DNA of 64,000 bases from Lepidodermella squamata. Its lineage: Eukaryota > Gastrotricha. Position numbers and translations under genes: made by a program. Location: positions 1,054,001 through 1,118,000 of the forward strand of contig JBLDXI010000034.1 of assembly GCA_047495785.1 (NCBI GenBank). Direction: 5' to 3'. Shown one piece after another: positions 10,225 through 21,500 of the stretch; positions within the stretch are counted from its first letter, which is position 1, and each line of letters starts with the position of its first letter. The notes under the pieces were generated by a model. The model searched no databases and was not told the origin of the DNA. It worked only from the letters and a program-made list of their open reading frames with translations.

Positions 10225-12460
10225 GACTTTATTTTGTCTACCTTAATAATGTCGAGCAATTCTCATTCTGATGTTAGCGCGACTTGCTCGTCGTGCTTGG
10301 GCTCTGCTGTTGGCAATGTATTGAGCAGAATGCTGGACAACCTCTCAGTTGTTTCCGCAACGTCAACGCCTTCTCAAATGTCGAATATTTCAGAAATTTC
10401 GAATGCTGACTATTTGCCTTCATTCATTTGGCCGAAAACTGAAGAAAGTGACGCGACCCTAGACTCTTCCTCCGATATAGCTAGAAACTTGAAACCCGGT
10501 GAGCCAGATCGAAACGTCCTGTTTCCACCGCTTCGGCCATTTTTATTTTATCATTGCAAGTGCCCAAATCGTTGTAAAGACTATTTTCCTCAGCAAAATG
10601 TCCGCCGGCTATATGACGCTTTTCAAAACAGCAATTTAGATGACCGGCGCAGCTTCATAATTCGCCAAGTAATACCTCGACGTGGTCCTTCGAAACACCA
10701 CACTTTTCAATTCGATGGCGCGTTTTCGAACAAGGCTTCGGCCGGCAACATTCGCGTGTGTTCGAAGTTTTTCCACAGCGCCCTTGGCCTTTCCCCGCGC
10801 AACTTCGTCGAGTGGACTTTAAAGAATAAAATTGGCGATCTAGGTTTCGCCAAGCCGGATGAACGAGGTTGTCAGCCCAATCCTAACGCAATCTCAAACG
10901 AACAGTTTGATCACTGCTGCAGGTATTTCCTTCCGGTCGATTTATGAAAACATTTATTTGCAAATTATTACAGATTCATTGATAGCTATGAGCGTGCACC
11001 CGGTCATTATGTCCGAAAAAATTCCAGAAAAGTTTATATCCAAGGAGACATAACGCAGCGAGAAATGTTCGATGCATATTTGAGGCACTTTTCAACTCTC
11101 TCAGCGGGCCTATACCCACTTGGCTTCTCTTCCTTCAAACGGGTTTTACGCGAAGCCTACCCCGAACTGTCTTTGAAATTAACCAAGAAAGACAAGTGTT
11201 GCAAATGCAGAAAATTTAGATTGCGGCTACGCGAAAACAGAGTTGACGAGAGGCGCAAATCTATCTTCCAGGTGCATTTATACATGAAGAACGCTGCTAG
11301 GCGAGCTTGCAAGGCCGATACGAAAATGGCCCAAGAGAAATCGGAGGTTGTCGTGATACAGCTAGACTATGAAAAAGCATTGTTAAGCCCGGCTATTTCC
11401 GATGCAAACTATCACTACAGGAAAATGAAAACTTGGAATTGCGGTATTTTTGCGATGTTTATATATATTTTAAATATATATTATATCTGTTGCAGTGATT
11501 TATGAAATGGTGTCTAAGAATGCGTTTTGCTTCATGTCCGATGACATTGACCTTGAACACCCTGACGGTAGCTCCGCTGGATCTGCGTTATATGCCTATA
11601 TAACCAAGTATTTACCGGTTCACCATCCGAACTGCCGTACGCTGATCATATATAGTGACAACGGCACAGGGAACCACAGCAGCTACTTCGCAAACGCCAT
11701 CATGTTCGCATTGGAAAACACAACGTCACAGCTCCAATCGGTCCATCACAAATTTTTCCAAGCTAATCATACAATGATGGTCGTTGACCATTGTCATTCG
11801 TAATTTATGAATAGAAAATTGGCCGTTTTTCAACTTTTCAATTTTGTCAGATTGATTGAGCGAAGAGGCAGCCGGCATTCCATCAATTTCCCTACAGACT
11901 GGCGAGAAGTCGCCCGAATTTGTCGCCCTGAACAACCATTTTTCATTCACGATTTGTCTTGGGATGAGCTCCTGGATTTCCACGGCGAGCCAAGCTTCAC
12001 ATCAAAGCTTCGGAAGCCAAAAAACTGGAGAATGAGCAACAACCTCAACTGTGACCTTTTCGGGATTGGAACCAAGCCTAGCACAAAAAGCGATTATTTA
12101 CCATGGTCGGAAGGCGTTTGGTTCAGATATCGAAAGGGGACGAAAGCTGTCTTTGTTCGAGACGGCTACGAAGCGAAATGGCCTTGGAAGATGTACAGTC
12201 TATCGAAAAATTCGCTCAAAAAAGTACCAGTAGGAATTCCCCCGAAACTGAGAAAGTCCCCTCTTCCACTCCCTTACCCTTTGATGGCTGACATGCTTGA
12301 GATGCTGAAGAACGAAATTATACCGAGGTCATATACCGAGAAGATTCTTGATCTTCCTTATCAGCCGTGGAATGGCAAACAATCCGACAAGCGTGCAATA
12401 TTTGAGAGCTTCAATGTTAGAAAAAATTCAGTGCCTTATGATTCAGATTTTGATGATTGA
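10225..12460 (+). CDS. Transposase-like core protein (DUF7869-like), four exons
   Basis: Exons 10225..10922, 10974..11443, 11496..11799 and 11851..12460 join in phase across introns of 51, 52 and 51 nt, giving 694 codons to the TGA. Each join rebuilds family-like sequence, for example HSLIERRGSRHSI across the last intron. An N-terminal segment with VCSKFFHSALGLS is followed by a CCKCRKF knuckle, then an RNase-H-like run: VVVIQLDYEKAL, SDDIDLEHPDG, IIYSDNGTGNH and HSLIER. Two Asp (LDY, YSDN) and one Glu (LIE) could form a DDE triad; that is inference. Many invertebrate transposon-like proteins have this order of motifs, often labelled DUF7869. The 5' splice partner is unresolved. Confidence 0.65.
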
Positions 12461-12465
12461 ATAAA
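12460..12465 (+). promoter_or_regulatory. Poly(A) signal AATAAA
   Basis: AATAAA overlaps the last base of the stop codon of the transposase-like gene, implying a very short 3' UTR. Confidence 0.55.
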
Positions 12466-12963
12466 AGATACCTAATTTCTATATTTGTATGATATAACAT
12501 GAGTAGGAATCTATATTTGAGTGAAGCACGAAATATAGATCGAGTAAAGCGAATGAAACGAGTGAAATCGAGGCGGAGCGAGCCGGTAGGCGAGCGGAGA
12601 CGAGATTTCACGAGGTGAATTAGTCGAACCTAATCACTAATCAGTCAATCAAATTACGTAATAGATAAAACCGCCGAATAACCACTATACTTTGCGTTCA
12701 CTTGCTGACGAAATATCGCGAAAAATGGGAATTTAAATTTGAGTAAACATTTGGATCGAAAATAATTGGTGGCATCCGCTAAGCTATAAGTCTAAGGTCT
12801 TCGCATCTGCAACTGCAGGGATCTGAAGCTGAACTGAAGGGATCTGAAGCTGAAAACTGCTATCCCGATCAAGATAAATAAACTTTACCAAAGAATACGG
12901 CACAGACCATATACCGTACTTGAAGTGCGACATCGTCTTCTGTATTTCGCATGTACACTATCT

Positions 12964-13088
12964 TCTCTCCTGTACCTGAAGTACAGTATCTCTCCTGTAC
13001 TTGAAGTACAGTATCTCTCCTGTACTTGAAGTACAGTATCTCTCCTGTACTTGAAGTACAGTATCTCTCCTGTACTATTAGTACAGTA
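12964..13088. repeat. 25-bp tandem repeat, five copies, right subterminal array
   Basis: The unit TCTCTCCTGTACTTGAAGTACAGTA-type is repeated five times in phase: three identical central copies, a first copy with one change and a last copy with a few changes. Each contains the perfect palindrome CTGTACTTGAAGTACAG or a variant. Further GTAC motifs continue to about 13275. This mirrors the left subterminal array of the transposon. Confidence 0.85.
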
Positions 13089-13663
13089 TTTGAGCCGTAT
13101 GCATGAGTACTGCCCGATCACTACAGTACTAAGCAGTACGGTCAGGCGTGCCGTACCGGGGTGTACAGCTAATTTCAGCTGTACAGCGAGTACAGCGCGC
13201 CGACTGTACTTTATTTTACAGTCGGTTTGAGCAGTACTGCTGTTTTACAGAGCCATGGACTGTACATTTCGGTACTGCTGAACAAAAAAAATAAGCAAAG
13301 TGCTGGTTCTTCCGCGACACGAACGATATATTGCCGGCTATTACCGAGCTTTTCCCGTGCTCTCATATAAAAACCAAATCTGCCGTGATTTTAATTTGTC
13401 GCGATTTCACGAGTTTGCTAAAACAATATTACTAGGTGATCGGAAGCAGCCGTCTGGTATGACAATAGGGCGTGAAACAAGTCTCTAAAAACATATCCGC
13501 TGTTGGTTTGAAATTATGCAAGTTTCGGACTTCCACGCATCAAGTGCGTCGACGAAGTCTCATTTTTGGACCCGGAACCGAAATACGGACCCTTCTCCTC
13601 TCGGCGACGGAACCATAGTTGTCGGCTCGTCAAGCTGCTTGTCGACTACAACCTACTGATAAT

Positions 13664-13740
13664 GGGGGAGCAAGTGGTCGAGCGGTCCAAGCACCTCACT
13701 GGCGGCGAAAAGGCACGGGTTCAATCCCCAGAACCGCAAC
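13664..13740 (+). repeat. tRNA-like head of a SINE
   Basis: An A-box-like TGGTCGAGCGGTCC (13675) and a B-box-like GGGTTCAATCC (13717) are spaced as in a tRNA of the Leu/Ser type, but no clean acceptor stem is visible. This suits a tRNA-derived SINE head with its body running to about 13860. It is not a functional tRNA gene. Confidence 0.45.
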
Positions 13741-14186
13741 TCTTCTACGCATTGAATGCGGCGTTTCTGGGACCGTTAATCAAGCTGACAGGAAGAAGTG
13801 TCGCCGACTACGGAGCCAAGGGCACAATCCTCGAGTGCGTACCTGCTGGTATGAAAATGGTACAAAATGACGAGAAAATTCTGCTCGCGAACTGTGAGAT
13901 ATATTTTAATTTCCTGTGAAGCTCGAACCCTAACGCGCGGGTTGATTTCCAAGAGCAAAAAAGAATTTCGTGCGTGCAATTATTTTCATATATTGCCATT
14001 TTTGTCGCAAAAATCAATGATTTCTCCGTTGAGTTTCCGTACGAGATCTGCAAATTGGAAATGAATTTGAGAATCGTGAAAAAATTATTTCAATATTCAA
14101 ATTATCAGACAATTTCTCGTGGCACAGTGAAATGAAATCTACATATTAACAGTTTTATTTCCCGATTCGAATTATTTACAGGAAAT

Positions 14187-14507
14187 TCAACACTTTCTAG
14201 GCCAGTAGTAGCATCTAGAAAATAACGCTAGCGTGATCAGACCAGCCGTCGAACTGAAGGCAATACCAATCTTTCTCAGCGTGATCGATTCGTTGTACTC
14301 GTGTGTCTTTCGGTTCCTGCTGAGCCCGATGAGTAATGCCGGCAATGAGCAGCAAAACATGCCGAAAAACACTGAAATAACAGCTAAGATTAACGCCTTC
14401 TCCCTCAGCTCGTCGGATCCAGGTTGATGGAGAAGGTACTCAGGTTCATGGAAGTGAACTGTAGTAGACAAAGATTCACGCTTAGCGTTGCTATCGCTAC
14501 TACCCAT
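14187..14507 (-). CDS. CD225/dispanin-like two-TM protein, copy 1
   Basis: The 106-residue product has a hydrophilic N-terminus and a hydrophobic segment ending FFGMFCCSLPALLIGLSRNR. A polar loop (KTHEYNESITLRK) and a second membrane segment (IAFSSTAGLITLALF) follow. Two membrane helices with Cys at the first helix and a basic/polar loop resemble the CD225 (dispanin/IFITM-like) fold, but identity is low. It begins at an ATG after an ankyrin remnant on the same strand. It is over 90% identical to the product at 22256-22585, so both are probably under constraint or recently duplicated. Confidence 0.5.
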   Translation of the reverse strand: MGSSDSNAKRESLSTTVHFHEPEYLLHQPGSDELREKALILAVISVFFGMFCCSLPALLIGLSRNRKTHEYNESITLRKIGIAFSSTAGLITLALFSRCYYWPRKC

Positions 14508-14555
14508 AATAAACCATAATTTATTATGAAGACACTTCAGTAAAGTTTTTGAGAC

Positions 14556-14970
14556 TTACTGAGCAATTTTTTGATTTCGCTGTACCCGTAAGTCGAGGCA
14601 ATTTGCAGCGCAGTCATGCAAGATTCATTCTGAACTCACTTACCAGCCATTTTCGACAGGAGTCAGTGTGCGAAGTAGGATCCGGGAGCTGAGGGGTTTT
14701 CTACCTGTTTTCTAGGCCCCAGCCGAAGAAACTAAAGGGTCCCCCTGTGGTTTTTTTGCCTTTCTCTGGTTTGAGTCCCGCAGCTGGGATGTCGCAACAC
14801 CCCAGCACCCCTTTACTTCGCACTATGACAGGAGTAAATTAACTGAGATTTAACTGAGAAATTTCTGAGATTTCCGAATCTCACTGCAGCCATTAAGAGC
14901 GTATTGCCCCCTATATCACGAGCATTCACATCCGCTCCATTCTCAGCTAGAGCCAGAGTTAACCCCTAGC
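14556..14970 (-). pseudogene. Truncated ankyrin-repeat gene end, broken by a MITE
   Basis: It is homologous to the 3' end of the ankyrin gene at 22643-25216 (last two repeats). A 164-bp hAT-type element interrupts it at 14664-14827, there is a small duplication beside the insertion (about 14836-14870), and similarity ends near 14970. No long ankyrin frame remains. Confidence 0.7.
14664..14827. mobile_element. hAT-type MITE with exact 8-bp target duplication
   Basis: The termini are CAGTGTGCGAAGTA and, inverted, CATAGTGCGAAGTA. ACAGGAGT flanks both sides (14656-14663, 14828-14835). The paralogous ankyrin gene at about 22746 has a single ACAGGAGT and no insert, which gives the pre-insertion state. 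A sister copy lies at 29739-29904. Confidence 0.85.
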
Positions 14971-17227
14971 GAGTCTCACCATAGTTAAGGCGAATTGCAG
15001 TCGGGGAGGTGGTTTTTCACCCCACACACCTTTTCCCATTTTAACCGCACTATATCATCGGAAATCACCCGGAAAAAATCTGATATCATCGGGACATGTT
15101 AATCAATCAAGCTGGCTAATTTTCCCGACCTGAAAATTCGAAATGGCTTGCACAGAAAAAGTTATGTGCGCACTTGTTTTGGCCTAGTTTCCTGGCACGC
15201 ACACAGCCCACTAAAAACCCCAAAAACGCTACTCAATTCGCATTTTGCGAATACCCCTGAAGTTGAGAATTGTAACAGGGGAGTTGAGAAAATCAGCCAA
15301 AAAGACTGATTTTCAAAACTATGGCTTGAAGACCATACTGCCACCGAAATGCCACCGTGGTCCTACGGCTATGACCTCGGCAGACTCCTTTGGCAGCGTT
15401 TCGGGGCTCTGTGCCGATTATTTTGAATTGTAAATTATAAATTATAAAGCCATTGAAGTTTATGAAGATGAAACCAGTCGAAATCTTCAATCGGCCGAGA
15501 TGCCTGTTTTTGTGTTTCAAAACAGCCGCGTGTGAAAAGCTGACTTCGCTCAAGGCTGATGAAAATGTTGATTTTTGAAAACTGGTCTCAACTGATTCTT
15601 CAGAATGATAAAAGGAGATTTTCAGGGACTGTTAAGGGAGAGGCTTGGAACATGAAAATTCCATGTTGAAAGCATCTGATGCTGAAGCTATGGTGTTTGA
15701 AAAATTTGCTGAAATCAGCTGATCCGATAGGGCGATTTCGACCATTTTTGCACAACCTTCCGATGATATAGTACGGTGATGGATAGAGACAAGCAGGTTT
15801 CAAGCAGGTGATCAGCGACCCCTGTCTGATCAAATCGGCCGGGCCAGACAACAAAATGAGAATTTATCCCATTGTTTTATTAATTTTTAGAGGTTTTGAA
15901 CGTGTTTTGGTGGAAAATCTTCAAAATGTTCTCGCTTCCTTCCTTTTTTAGTTTCTGTATTTTCCAGCAAATCGCAAAAAGTGTATTGACTTGAAGAAGG
16001 ACGATTATTGGACTCACTTGTTGTTACTCAGTTTTTCTTGAGGATTTCAAATTTGCACATTTCAGACTTCTATGAGAGGTTACAGGTTACAGGTCTCGAG
16101 AGAAAAGTCTCGTGGATTCAGGTTGATTGGACAATGTTTCCGGCCGAAGCGGCCGAAGACATGAGACGTACTATAGGACGCCGCGGCTTGCTGAGAATCT
16201 GAAAAAGTGTGATATTTTTAATGAGGTCCAAAGTCCAACTCGACCAATGAATCATCTCATTGCACTTTTTGCAATCATCTCAAGCCTCTTTTTTGCTTAA
16301 CAACACATCTTTACACAGCGTCACGCAGATCTTTTGCTGTAAAAGAATTCTCATCAGTTTTTAATTATTGACATTTAAAAAATTAAAATTTTATAAATTA
16401 AAATTTCTTTAATTTCGAAATTACTGGACTAAAATTTAATTCGTATGCACATTCCGATATGCACAGTCCGCGGCCCTCAAGAGGCCCATGTAACGGGAGC
16501 TTCGAAGCCGCGGCGTCCTATAGTACGTCTCATGGCCAAAGATTGTATTTGCTTTTCAAGTTTCCTGACCGCCTAATTGAAGTAAAGACGATTTTTCATT
16601 TCTATTCCTTATTTGCGGTTTTACAATACAAAATAAAGTAATACAGTAAGTACATTCGGCGTGATTTGAGGTGACAAAAAATTCTGACGGGAAATCCGAG
16701 TTTGACGAGAAATCTAGGCATTTCCACGTACAATTTCCTTCTGCGGGTCGATGTCGCTTCTATATTTTTACATTCCCCCTATTTCCCGTCCAACGGAAAT
16801 CTGCTGATCGAGGTTCCACTGTAGCTCGATATCTTGTCACTTGTCACTGCTATTTAACAAGAAGTCATCGATTGATGACTAGACAGCCTGTAATTAGCTT
16901 CGCCTGCTAAGTAAGTAACAAATAGAAAGTAGCACGTGTCTTGTGGCTGTTTAACACAGAACTCAGCTATAAATAACAAGGCTAACGATGAAGAAGGGAA
17001 GTGGCTTTGCAAGCATGACTTGTAAATCATCACTGCCAACTGTCAAAATAGTGGATCAAATGTCTATTTTCTAAGGTCTAAGGCCAGCTTATAAGTAGTT
17101 CAAAGGACCCAAACTGCACCTTACAATAGTTCCACGCTCTTATCATTGGATTTTTTATTTTAAATGTCCTTAGTCCTAATCATATTTGCTGTATTATTGA
17201 TGTTTTTCAGAGCCTTAATTTGTTATT
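14971..17227. other. Intergenic stretch, one inverted-repeat element
   Basis: No gene is supported. Short frames here lack recognisable domains or splice partners. The only structure I could delimit is the inverted-repeat element at 16160-16534. Confidence 0.5.
16160..16534. mobile_element. 375-bp element with 30-bp perfect inverted termini
   Basis: Positions 16160-16189 and 16505-16534 are perfect reverse complements over 30 bp, starting CATGAGACGTACTATAGGAC. The outside flanks GCCGAAGA and GCCAAAGA match at seven of eight bases, suggesting an 8-bp target duplication and a hAT-like origin. No coding capacity. Confidence 0.65.
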
Positions 17228-17580
17228 ATGAGGGCCGTATCCTGGGCAGCTGTATCTCTCATTTGCCTCCTTAACGACACCGTGGCCTCGAAATTGCCGC
17301 CAATGGTTGAAAGTTTGTCACGTTGTTTTTGACCGTAAAGTTTTATTGCATTTCATTTGCATTTGATGCCCTTAAAGTAACTCGAGCCATGCTTTCAAAG
17401 GACGAGGCCTCTGCTCGGCAACTCGCCGCCACACTTCGCCATAGCCGCGAAGATTGTGCGATGAAGTTATGTAAGCAAGTGTTCAGCTCGTCGACAATAT
17501 GCCTATCCCAAGGCGCTTTCTACGTATGGGCGAGGATGTTGGCGAAACGACTGGCGAAAGACTGGGCGAAATGCGCATAA
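17228..17580 (+). CDS. Possible small secreted protein
   Basis: An ATG at 17228 opens a hydrophobic leader (MRAVSWAAVSLICLLNDTVA), a plausible signal peptide. Joining 17228..17321 to 17378..17580 (phase 1, 56-nt intron) gives 98 residues with several Cys (DCAMKLC, TIC, KCA) and a Lys-rich tail. The donor (CAC/GTTGTT) is weak and I recognise no family. It could be spurious. Confidence 0.3.
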
Positions 17581-17623
17581 CTTCTGGCTTCTGGGCCTGA
17601 GGTTCAATTAACTTCATCGCCTG

Positions 17624-17657
17624 CATAGAGAACGTAGTGATCACTAAGTTCTCTATG
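17624..17657. repeat. 34-bp near-perfect palindrome
   Basis: CATAGAGAAC-x-TAGTGATCACTA-x-GTTCTCTATG is symmetrical apart from one mismatched pair. Part of the same sequence (ATCACTACGTTCTCTATG) appears near 1069 in the intron of copy A. It could be a short foldback remnant or a protein-binding site. Confidence 0.6.
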
Positions 17658-18509
17658 ATCACCTGCGATCATTTGATAAACTTTTTATTCCACTTTTTAT
17701 TTCAAATCAATAAAACGAATTTGACTATTCTTTAATTGGTACTAATTTACGGAACCAGAAACTTCCCAGCTTCTTCTCTCTTCTTTTTTGGGACTTTCTT
17801 GAAATTTCTGCAATTGAACCGTGACAGTTGACCGTGAATGACATGTGAGCTTTTAATAAGTTATCCGCTTCGTTTGAGAGCAGTTTTTGTTATTGAAACT
17901 CACTTCCCGCACTCGCAATTGCATAATTCAAACTTAACAACCGCCTAGTTATCGATTCAAAGCTTGGTTTTGATTATGAAACTGTCGAGTTGGAACTAAT
18001 TTTATCAGCTGTTTCCAGCCTTAACTTGTGGCTTATGTTGTAATGCTCTTAAATCACAGACTTCTAGACAATTTCTTACGCCGACAGTTAATCAAACGAA
18101 ACCTTGCCATTCAATTAGTAAGTGACCCTTTTTATTCGTCGATGAAAAGCGTTTGAAGTCTGACAGACTACTCGGCCGTCAGGGGCCGAAAATAGTAATT
18201 TAAACCAGAGACAATGTCAATCATCCTCAACGTGGTCGACTCTTTCAATTCGTGCTGATGCGTGGAGTAATTCCGGCAACTTGCAGCATGACATGGCAAA
18301 TATCAAGACTCTCCAACCCAAACGCACACTTTATTCACTTGTAAATGAAGAAAATGGGAGAGGGAAAGTAAGACTGATTATAACAATAAAACTACAGGTT
18401 GAGAAGAGCTCAAACCAATGATCAATTAGAATTTGAAAGGTTGTCATAGTTAAACCGCTGGAACATCATATTTCATCCAAGTTGTATGAACATGGCGTGC
18501 AACCAGGCT
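17658..18509. other. Intergenic stretch downstream of copy B
   Basis: I see no gene or recognisable repeat here. It follows the 3' end of the LamG-channel copy B. Confidence 0.4.
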
Positions 18510-21500
18510 TTAGGCGACAATGTTGAATGATCCGATGACGAAATCAAAGTCTAAATCCTTGTGGCGGAGCAGATAAATGTGAACAAACAAGAATACAAAA
18601 ATGCCAAATAAGAAAACGTAGAAATCAATAACACGAATCAAACCAATCCTCCCATTTAAGAACTTTCTCTGACGTCTGATTGAGGCGTTTGGATCATAGT
18701 AAGATGCAGCAATCCACAAAATCACCAGGCTGTAAATAGTCGCAGTGATGCAAAACCAAGTCAAACCTTGAACTAGCTTGCTGAGGAGAGTGTCGTAAGG
18801 CTTTTTCGGAACTTCATTCAAAATCGCACTCTGCATGACAGTCATTGTTAGAAGAACCGTGACAGAAAATGCTGCACGATCTGGTACATCTGGCGGCATC
18901 ATCAATAAGAACAAATTGAGAGAGGCGAGGGTTGATGATGGTATGGCGAAATTTTTTACGTAATACCACGGATTCCTCCGCAGCACAGCCGTAAATTTGA
19001 ATGTTGAAACGTAAAAGCCCTTGTAGAAGACTTGACCTGTCGAATTATTGGTCGAGACTAAGGTCCAGCTGTCGCCGGAATGCGAATGCTCGAACATGAA
19101 TAGTAAGGACTTTTCGTTTACACGCACAACGTTGACGTCGCGCTCAAGTGAAAATTCAAAACTGCAATTCTGGGTGTCGAATGGAAACAGATGAAGGGAT
19201 AGCTCGCAGCTAGCCTCGAATAGGCCTTCTTTTTGCCAATAAAATTCGAACGTCCGATTAATTGTTGGCACCTTCGATGACATCATCATCAAATAATCGT
19301 CATTGATGATCATGTCCCGCATTTGGAGGTTTGAGTTGGCTGCTGATAGAAAGCGGATCTTCGGTAGCCACAAATTACTGAGATTGTCAATGTGAATGGT
19401 CTCGAAGTTTCTGCCGGTTGGGAGGGCGGGCGAAGAGAACCAGGGGCATGTATTCACTCGCCAATAAAGAACCATCAGAGCTTTCACGGTTATGATTTCG
19501 TTAACTGTGTCTATTTCATTCAAACCCGTTACTTGAAAGCCAATCTTCACCTTGAGGGGAGCATCGTAATTGCGTGAATTTTCGAAATTGCGTGGTGCGT
19601 AGACTGAAGCGTTGAAATGACTACATTTCCGCTGAATAGGCGTCATATTATCGATGTAGTCGAATTGCGGGGTTTCGAAGATTGGTATCAATTTTTCGGC
19701 AATGGAGTTGCCACTTGAGTAGGTTGTATTCTCAGAGACTAATCGTCGGCCACATGCATTGCCCAAGTTGAACACTTCTTGCTTGCCTAAAGTAACGTTG
19801 TAGAAATAGAAACAAGCAAATTGTGTGTCTTCCGATCGAGGAAGTGGACGAATTCCGTCTCCGAAGCCAATGCCTATGTTCATCGAAAGTTTTTCTATGA
19901 AAACGTCACTTGGCGTCTCTCTGATGAATAAGCAGCGATCTGAAACATGATGATTACATGATAATTTATGCGAAATTGTGTTCAGATATTTCACCATCTC
20001 TTTTTAGCATTAACTTATATAGACGTGAATAAAGCTTACTATGATTAGTGATTAGCGCCAGTGCGCGAAGTGGGTTCCCTGAACTTGAGGTATTTCCGGC
20101 CAAAATTTATGAGCAAAGGGTTTTTTGGGATTTACACCTTATTTTCGTGGATTGAAGAAATTATTCAATTTCCCCCGGTACGCAATGATTTGCGCCTTCT
20201 TCATCGTCGTATTTCGCCTGTGTGGTAATAATTTAATTTAATTAGCTCACCTGATGATTGAAGTTCCAATTCTTCGTTGTCCGAAAGTGTGTGCAGCGAG
20301 CAGCTTCTTGCAAGGGCGTTATTATAAGTGATTGCAAAAAACTTCCAGGTTTTAAGTCGATCATCATTATCATATTGCACCCAAATCGATTTGTCTTCCC
20401 CATAGGCGAAATCTTTCATTGTTAACCCGGTATCTGCTATGGGGGCGAAAACGACACGCGGCTTGTTGGCACTCATATGACAGAAAACCGTGAGTAAAAC
20501 AAGAATAGTAATTAAGTCCTTGCCACTTTCACATGCTGCTATTTTGATGTAGAATGCGAACGTGAAGGCAGTGCGCGGCCGTGGCAGGCCGTCGTAAGCA
20601 ACCACACCACCAAATTTATTGATGTTACCATCCAGGGTCCTATTCAACGCAATGCTACCCTGCGCATAGGGTCCTCCGAATTGAATCCGCTTCGCGTTGT
20701 AAGAGCTGGGTTGGCGAGGCACGATGACTTCACCAGTCCCGTCCCAGCCGAACAGATTCGAATCGAAAGAAAGCGGCCAAAATCCGATGAGATTCTCCCG
20801 GCGTGGGATCTCCGTCATGTCTATTCCTTCGATTTTGCCTATCATTGCTTTAGCTGCGTTCCGGCACGGTGTGAGAAACAACGCCTTCACCTCAACCTCA
20901 GTTAAGGCAGCTCTGTAAAACGAAACACAGGATACTCGATATTCTTGAAAACCATATTCCCTTCCTCCAATTAGGAATTCTCCTATTGTCTCGTTCATGT
21001 TTATTTGTTCTTCCATTGTGAAATCTTTGCGTGACAGCTTGTGATCTGTAGTATTTATTTCATAGAAAACCAAATTTCTCGTCGAGTCGTCGTAAGTGAC
21101 AGCTGTCATGCGGCTATCGACGCCGTCCCTATTGCACGTGTGACCCGGTTGCCGCGTATACGAATCTGTTTTTAAACGAATGGTAGTTACTATCGCGCAG
21201 TACAGCGTGAATAAGTATCCGAAGCGAATCGAGCCGAATGGGCCGTCAGCGTGCACAGAAACCGTGAACGAACTCGTGAATGAACCTGATATTGAATAGC
21301 TCGCGATTCTCTCCGCTTTCGTCGATGAGTAGTAACCAGTATTTACCGCATTGTTCATGCTGAACTCAACTGAACTACCTAATGTTAGCGGCTGAAGCTC
21401 TCTGCTTTCTCCCGTGTATCCAGTAAGGCCGGAGTACGCGTCCAAAGGCCAGAAGGCGACCAGTTTGTCCAAGCGGGGCAGTTCGACACGGGTGACATCA

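Larger units (their letters stand above)
7906..13325 (+). mobile_element. 5.4-kb DNA transposon with captured PB1 domain and 4-bp target duplication
   Basis: The left end CGTTCGTGGCGCGGAAGAAC and the inverted right end match over about 30 bp with one mismatch. ATAT lies immediately outside both ends (7902-7905, 13326-13329). Inside each end is a zone of recurrent GTACAG/CTGTAC motifs. The interior carries a multi-exon coding region (8757-12460) with PB1, C2H2 and transposase-like segments and a poly(A) signal. This is the layout of an autonomous cut-and-paste element. I could not assign a superfamily. The shared CGTTCGTG end ties it to the element at 3780-7612. Confidence 0.75.
13866..14970. 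repeat. Duplicated block: LamG-channel 5' flank, CD225-like gene, ankyrin remnant
   Basis: This block aligns along its length with about 21595-22870. It holds the flank that lies upstream of copy B but without the channel gene itself, then an intact two-TM gene (14187-14507) and a broken ankyrin 3' end. The 21822-22145 insertion of the other copy is absent here. Confidence 0.75.

Noticed and set aside
12964-13088. CRISPR-like regular repeats
   Set aside because: The units are contiguous tandem copies without unique spacers, in a eukaryotic transposon end.
13566-13919. 117-codon frame beginning MDPEPKYGPF
   Set aside because: It runs through the tRNA-like SINE head and into a duplicated non-coding flank, so it is fortuitous.
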